This document shows, piece after piece, positions 25,236 through 28,745 of a stretch of DNA of 28,745 nt. The translations under genes were made by a program, and so were the position numbers. Numbering within the stretch: the stretch's first letter is position 1; each line of letters begins with the position of its first letter. The notes beneath the pieces were generated by a model. The model ran no database searches. It was not told the origin of the DNA and saw only the letters and a list, made by a program, of their open reading frames with translations. This DNA comes from JBCBST01 sp039819115 (GTDB taxonomy: Bacteria; Bacteroidota; Rhodothermia; Balneolales; Balneolaceae), in contig JBCBST010000033.1 of the NCBI GenBank assembly GCA_039819115.1, positions 1-28,745 on the forward strand. Reading direction: 5' to 3'.

Positions 25236-26597
25236 ATGCGATTACTGATTGTTGATGACGAAAAATCCATTCGAAATACGTTGAAGGATATTCTGAGTTT
25301 TGAAGGATATGAAGTATTTACCGCAGAATCGGGAGCAGAGGCTCTGGATCTTCATAAGCAACACCGGGTAGATGGTATACTGCTTGATATAAAAATGAAG
25401 GGGATGGACGGGATTGAGACTCTGAAAGCTTTGAAGGAAACAGATCCGGAAGTATCGGTTATCATGATATCGGGACATGGATCTATAGACCATGCGGTAG
25501 AAGCTACAAAAATTGGTGCTTTCGACTTTATACAAAAACCACCGGACTTAAATAGGTTGTTAATTTCAGTTCGTAATGCATTGGTAGAAAGGCAGTTAAA
25601 AGTGGAAATGACACATCTGAAACGTCGGTTTCCGAAGCCTTCCGAGATGGTAGGTAGCAGTAAAGCTATGACCCATGTTAAGGATTTGATATCCAGAGTT
25701 AGCCCAACCGATTCCAGGGTACTGATTACTGGTGAAAATGGAACCGGAAAAGAATTAGTAGCTCAGTGGATTCATGCAAAAAGTAAGCGGGTGCTCCGCC
25801 CGTTTGTTGCTGTTAACTGCGCTGCTATTCCTGCCGAACTCATAGAAAGTGAGTTATTTGGACATGAAGAAGGAGCGTTTACCGGGGCCGTTCATCAGCG
25901 AATAGGGAAATTTGAACAGGCAAACAACGGAACCCTGTTTTTGGACGAAATTGGGGATATGCCTTTGAGTGCGCAGGTTAAGCTGCTTCGTGTGCTTCAG
26001 GAATCATGCTTACAGAGGGTAGGGGGAAATGAGTCGGTACCTATCAATGTGCGTATTCTGTCAGCTACCAATAAAGACCTCTCAAAAGCTATTGCCCAAG
26101 GTGAATTTCGGGAAGATCTTTATCATCGCTTAAATGTGATTCCTATTGTCGTTCCTCCTTTGCGTGATCGCAGAGAGGATATCCCGATCATTGCTGAAGC
26201 GGTATTGGCAAGCGTTCAGCAACGAGACGTTTCGTTTAGCCATGTTCATTTTACAGGCGATGGATTAACTCAATTAAAACAGTATGGCTGGTCGGGTAAT
26301 GTTCGGGAATTGTATAATGCCATTGAGCGACTTTCTATCCTGGCACCCGATGGTGTGATAGACCGTAGCACGGTACAACAGGTGCTGGATCAGGACCAGC
26401 CGGAAATGGGATTGCCGAATATGGTAGAGCAAATTGATGGTTTTCAAGCCTTCAAAGAATCATCAGAACGGTTATTTTTAGTACATCAGCTCAAAAAGTA
26501 TGGGTGGAATATTAGTGAAACCGCAGATGCCATCGGAATTCAACGCAGCCACCTGTACAACAAAATCAATAAATATAAACTGGAAAGGGACGCATGA
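25236..26597 (+). CDS. Sigma-54-dependent NtrC-family response regulator
   Basis: A 453-residue transcription activator. The receiver domain (1-120) has acidic residues 7-8, phospho-acceptor Asp51 in LLDIKMKGMDG, and Lys101. The AAA+ domain (about 138-370) has Walker A GENGTGKE (166-173), the sigma-54-contacting GAFTGA loop (211-216), Walker B LFLDEIGD, and RDRREDIP with VRELYNAIERL. A Fis-type helix-turn-helix ends the protein (NISETADAIGIQRSHLYNKI). I chose ATG 25236, four bases after the dacB stop, since it gives the usual MRLLIVDDE. An ATG at 25221 would add five residues and overlap dacB by 11 bases. No histidine kinase is adjacent. It overlaps folD by ATGA. Confidence 0.94.
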   Translation: MRLLIVDDEKSIRNTLKDILSFEGYEVFTAESGAEALDLHKQHRVDGILLDIKMKGMDGIETLKALKETDPEVSVIMISGHGSIDHAVEATKIGAFDFIQKPPDLNRLLISVRNALVERQLKVEMTHLKRRFPKPSEMVGSSKAMTHVKDLISRVSPTDSRVLITGENGTGKELVAQWIHAKSKRVLRPFVAVNCAAIPAELIESELFGHEEGAFTGAVHQRIGKFEQANNGTLFLDEIGDMPLSAQVKLLRVLQESCLQRVGGNESVPINVRILSATNKDLSKAIAQGEFREDLYHRLNVIPIVVPPLRDRREDIPIIAEAVLASVQQRDVSFSHVHFTGDGLTQLKQYGWSGNVRELYNAIERLSILAPDGVIDRSTVQQVLDQDQPEMGLPNMVEQIDGFQAFKESSERLFLVHQLKKYGWNISETADAIGIQRSHLYNKINKYKLERDA

Positions 26598-27484
26598 GTG
26601 CAGAAATCATTGACGGAAAAAAAGTAGCTGAGCTGGTTCGGAACCGGGTTCGTGAGGATGTGCAGGAATGGATGAGTAATGGCAACAGGGCTCCCTTTTT
26701 GCAAGTTATACTGGTTGGGGATGATCCTGCTTCAAAAGTGTATATCGGGGCGAAAACCAGGGCCTGCGAAGACGTGGGTATACAAACGCATACCAAGATT
26801 CTACAGGACACCATTTCCGCAAAAGAGCTCAAATCGGTAATCAGGCAGTACAATCAGGATGATGCGGTAGATGGTATTTTGGTTCAGCTTCCATTGCCAT
26901 CACATTTAAGTTCACACGATGTGATTGAGACAATTGACCATCGCAAAGACGTGGATGGGTTTCATCCTATGAATGTGGGCCGGCTGGCCCTGGATCAGCC
27001 CTGCTTCAAAAGCTGTACACCGGCAGGTGTTATGGAACTATTTAAGCACTACAGCATAACCGTAAAAGCCAAACACGCCGTTGTGGTGGGTGCCAGTAAT
27101 ATTGTGGGCTCTCCTATGGCAACCATGCTGTCCAGAGAAAATGCATCGGGCAAGGCTACTACCACAATCTGCCACAAGTACACCCGCGATTTAACCCTAC
27201 ACACCATTAACGCCGATATTCTGATCGTGGCGGCAGGTCAACCGAGTTTGATTAAAGCCGAAATGGTAAAAGAAGGGGCTGTCGTGGTGGATATAGGCAT
27301 CAATAGGGTGGCCGATGAGCATTCTGAGAAAGGATATAAACTGGTTGGAGATGTGGATTTCGAATCGGTTCAAAAGAAAGCCAGTTGGATTACCCCGGTA
27401 CCTGGCGGTGTAGGACCGATGACGGTAGCTATGCTGATGAAGAATACCTTACTGGCTGCCAAGAAAAGTATTTATACGGAGTAA
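26594..27484 (+). CDS. folD: Bifunctional methylenetetrahydrofolate dehydrogenase/cyclohydrolase
   Basis: A 296-residue cytoplasmic enzyme that interconverts 5,10-methylene-, methenyl- and 10-formyl-tetrahydrofolate. Catalytic Tyr50 and Lys54 occur in SKVYIGAKTRA. GILVQLPLP (95-102), DVDGFHP and the C-terminal TPVPGGVGPMT are all family signatures. In the dinucleotide site the usual GRSxxVGxP reads GASNIVGSP (166-174): the Arg that contacts the NADP 2'-phosphate in characterised relatives is Ala167, which may alter cofactor preference. It is last in its run and starts four bases inside the regulator gene. Confidence 0.95.
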   Translation: MSAEIIDGKKVAELVRNRVREDVQEWMSNGNRAPFLQVILVGDDPASKVYIGAKTRACEDVGIQTHTKILQDTISAKELKSVIRQYNQDDAVDGILVQLPLPSHLSSHDVIETIDHRKDVDGFHPMNVGRLALDQPCFKSCTPAGVMELFKHYSITVKAKHAVVVGASNIVGSPMATMLSRENASGKATTTICHKYTRDLTLHTINADILIVAAGQPSLIKAEMVKEGAVVVDIGINRVADEHSEKGYKLVGDVDFESVQKKASWITPVPGGVGPMTVAMLMKNTLLAAKKSIYTE

Positions 27485-27502
27485 ATGTTTTTGTGAAATA
27501 GG

Positions 27503-27520
27503 GTGACACTATGTTGTCAC
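27503..27520. promoter_or_regulatory. Inverted repeat, possible operator
   Basis: GTGACA (27503-27508) and TGTCAC (27515-27520) form a perfect 6-bp dyad around a 6-base centre. It lies where a -33 element would be expected for the -7 element at 27531. It could also be the end hairpin of the folD transcript, but there is no T-tract. Confidence 0.4.
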
Positions 27521-27530
27521 TCCGTGTGTG

Positions 27531-27538
27531 TAGCTTTG
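27531..27538 (+). promoter_or_regulatory. Candidate -7 element for the 114-residue gene
   Basis: TAGCTTTG matches TAnnTTTG exactly, 29 bases before the ATG at 27568. No TTTG lies at a normal -33 distance; the dyad at 27503-27520 is there instead. Confidence 0.5.
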
Positions 27539-27567
27539 ATCAAATTAAATAATCAAACGCCACTATC

Positions 27568-27912
27568 ATGACTTCACAAGCACTATCCACTCCATCTTCA
27601 TCAAAATCCAATGTTCCTGCTATGTTTGTGGTTCCTATGCTCGATAGCATAAAGCAGCAGGCAAAAGCAGACTTTGCTGAAATGCAGCAAGCTTTTGACT
27701 TACTAGGTTGGTCAGCCATTCCGGATCGTCTTAAAATTGAGATCTATGACGATGTGAAGGGGATGATTGCCGAGCTAAAAGGCAGGTATTGTACTTCTGA
27801 TGAGTTCGTTCAGCGCCGAAGAAACACCGTTCACTTCTGGATTAGCTGCTACCAGGATGGTACTTGTAATCTGGATGCGGCTGTGGATGCTTTAAAAATC
27901 AAAGCGCTTTAA
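27568..27912 (+). CDS. Uncharacterised small protein, 114 residues
   Basis: I do not recognise a family. The N-terminus is Ser/Thr-rich and probably disordered (MTSQALSTPSSSKSN). The rest looks helical and soluble (MLDSIKQQAKADFAEMQQAFDLLGW, shown here in part; then LKIEIYDDVKGMIAELKGRY). Two cysteines occur in the last third (RYCTSDEF, SCYQDGTCNLD is three in all). No signal peptide or membrane segment. The gene has its own -7 element and an inverted repeat upstream, which suggests regulated monocistronic expression. Its stop codon shares TTAA with the convergent gene. Confidence 0.75.
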   Translation: MTSQALSTPSSSKSNVPAMFVVPMLDSIKQQAKADFAEMQQAFDLLGWSAIPDRLKIEIYDDVKGMIAELKGRYCTSDEFVQRRRNTVHFWISCYQDGTCNLDAAVDALKIKAL

Positions 27913-28679
27913 TTCTGAGGTATCCGGGTTTTTTGAGAAACTGAGTTTGAATACTCCTCATTTAAACCCTCCTTTTCAGGGATTACAATATCTCGGCTAC
28001 CCTGTGATAATGCTTTAATGCGTTTAGTGATACCTGAAACCAACGTATCAAGCTGGTCTTTCTGTCGTTTGAAATAGGAATTCAGAAACAGACGGTGTAT
28101 CGGAAATCCGATGATACCTGAGCCAAAGAAAGCGGTCAGAATGCCCACCGATTTTGGGATGTTGCCTTTGAGGCCGATTGCCAGAATAAAGAAAAGAGCA
28201 AAATAAATAACGAACCCGGATACGAAGCGTACTCCATTCCAAGAGTTAACCAGCTGAATCTCTGTTTTACCCTGTTTAGGGGTTACAGAAATATGCTTAT
28301 ATCCAATTTCTGATCTTCGCTGCTCCCATTCGTATGAGCTTCCTTCTTTAGAGATTTTGCCAATTCCCCCGGTTACCCGCCTGATTTCCCGAACCACATC
28401 TTCCCATTGGTCGTCGGTCATCATCTCATTCACCACCGCTACTTCTTGTAAACGACTGGTACCCTCCAGCCAGTTATAGGAATGATTAAATGTAGGCTTA
28501 TCCATGTTTTGGAGGGCCTCAAGCACGGAAGTGCGGTCAATACCAGCCGCTTCTGCTACCTGTATGAGTTCTTCCTGTGTAAGTTTGTCTTGATCCCCAA
28601 ACAGCTCTCGTTGAGATTGTATCTCAGAAGCCTTACTAAGTACCGCCCTGATCTCCGCTTTATTGAACATGGGTTTCAT
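27909..28679 (-). CDS. Uncharacterised protein with two membrane segments, 256 residues
   Basis: No function known to me. The N-terminal 60 residues (FNKAEIRAVLSKASEIQ, LTQEELIQVAEAAGID) resemble a short helical domain common at the start of membrane or regulatory proteins in Bacteroidota and related phyla, where the motif is roughly E-[IV]-x-x-[IV]-x-x-[RK]-A-x-E-[IL]-Q followed by a GID segment. A middle soluble region (about 80-140) precedes two hydrophobic segments (about 152-170 and 180-200). A charged C-terminal tail follows (FKRQKDQLDTLVSGITKRIK). ATG 28679 is used, and ATG 28670 is nearly equal. A -7 element lies upstream at 28743-28736. An inner-membrane protein with a cytoplasmic N-terminus is likely. 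Confidence 0.78.
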   Translation of the reverse strand: MKPMFNKAEIRAVLSKASEIQSQRELFGDQDKLTQEELIQVAEAAGIDRTSVLEALQNMDKPTFNHSYNWLEGTSRLQEVAVVNEMMTDDQWEDVVREIRRVTGGIGKISKEGSSYEWEQRRSEIGYKHISVTPKQGKTEIQLVNSWNGVRFVSGFVIYFALFFILAIGLKGNIPKSVGILTAFFGSGIIGFPIHRLFLNSYFKRQKDQLDTLVSGITKRIKALSQGSRDIVIPEKEGLNEEYSNSVSQKTRIPQN

Positions 28680-28735
28680 AGGTCATTGCCCTTAATTTTA
28701 ATTGACGAACCATACGAGGGAAAGAAAAAAAGATT

Positions 28736-28743
28736 CAAAGATA
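28736..28743 (-). promoter_or_regulatory. Candidate -7 element for the 256-residue gene
   Basis: Minus-strand TATCTTTG matches TAnnTTTG exactly and would give a leader of about 50 bases. The -33 position lies beyond the window. Confidence 0.4.
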
Positions 28744-28745
28744 AG

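Overview
The window looks like chromosomal core DNA from a moderately low-GC Gram-negative bacterium of the Bacteroidota/Rhodothermota/Balneolota group. The evidence is a C-terminal type IX secretion (T9SS) sorting domain, a T9SS plug-family lipoprotein, a 30-residue AURKAIP1/COX24-type ribosomal protein, and several exact matches to the TAnnTTTG promoter element typical of these phyla. Balneolaceae is my best guess from the style of the proteins, but this is inference. I see no tRNA, rRNA, CRISPR array, insertion sequence or prophage.

Layout. 1-1634 (-): sodium:alanine symporter, cut by the left edge. 1820-2319 (+): an HU/IHF-type DNA-binding protein, then a tiny basic ribosomal protein with its own candidate promoter and a clean terminator. 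2320-2622: about 300 bases without a convincing gene but rich in inverted repeats, leading into a secreted DUF285/BspA-repeat, LamG and T9SS-tail protein (2623-5052). 5114-5767 (-): an unrecognised protein. 5790-19209 (+): one tightly packed run of six genes with junctions from an 8-base overlap to a 12-base gap: RqcH/NFACT, aroK, aroB, a TamB-like protein, RNase R, and a large secreted protein that joins a metallopeptidase, a TolB-type propeller and an outer-membrane barrel. 19213-23159 (-): T9SS plug protein, dapF, DNA polymerase III delta' and ccmB, again overlapping. 23270-27484 (+): PTS EIIA, a PBP4-type carboxypeptidase, a sigma-54 activator and folD. 27568-27912 (+) and 27909-28679 (-): two unrecognised genes that converge on one shared TTAA.

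How the genes fit together. The plus-strand run mixes ribosome-associated quality control (RqcH, RNase R), the shikimate pathway (aroK, aroB) and envelope assembly (TamB plus a barrel protein that could act as its outer-membrane partner). The T9SS plug lipoprotein lies 3 bases downstream on the other strand, and the DUF285 protein is a probable T9SS cargo. The 23270-27484 run joins phosphotransfer regulation, peptidoglycan trimming and a sigma-54 response regulator with one-carbon metabolism.

The most interesting items are the metallopeptidase-propeller-barrel fusion beside TamB, the repeat-rich leader before the DUF285 gene with two competing base-pairings, the pairing of RqcH with RNase R, the FolD change at the usual NADP-contacting Arg, and the perfect palindrome covering both stop codons at 19195-19219.
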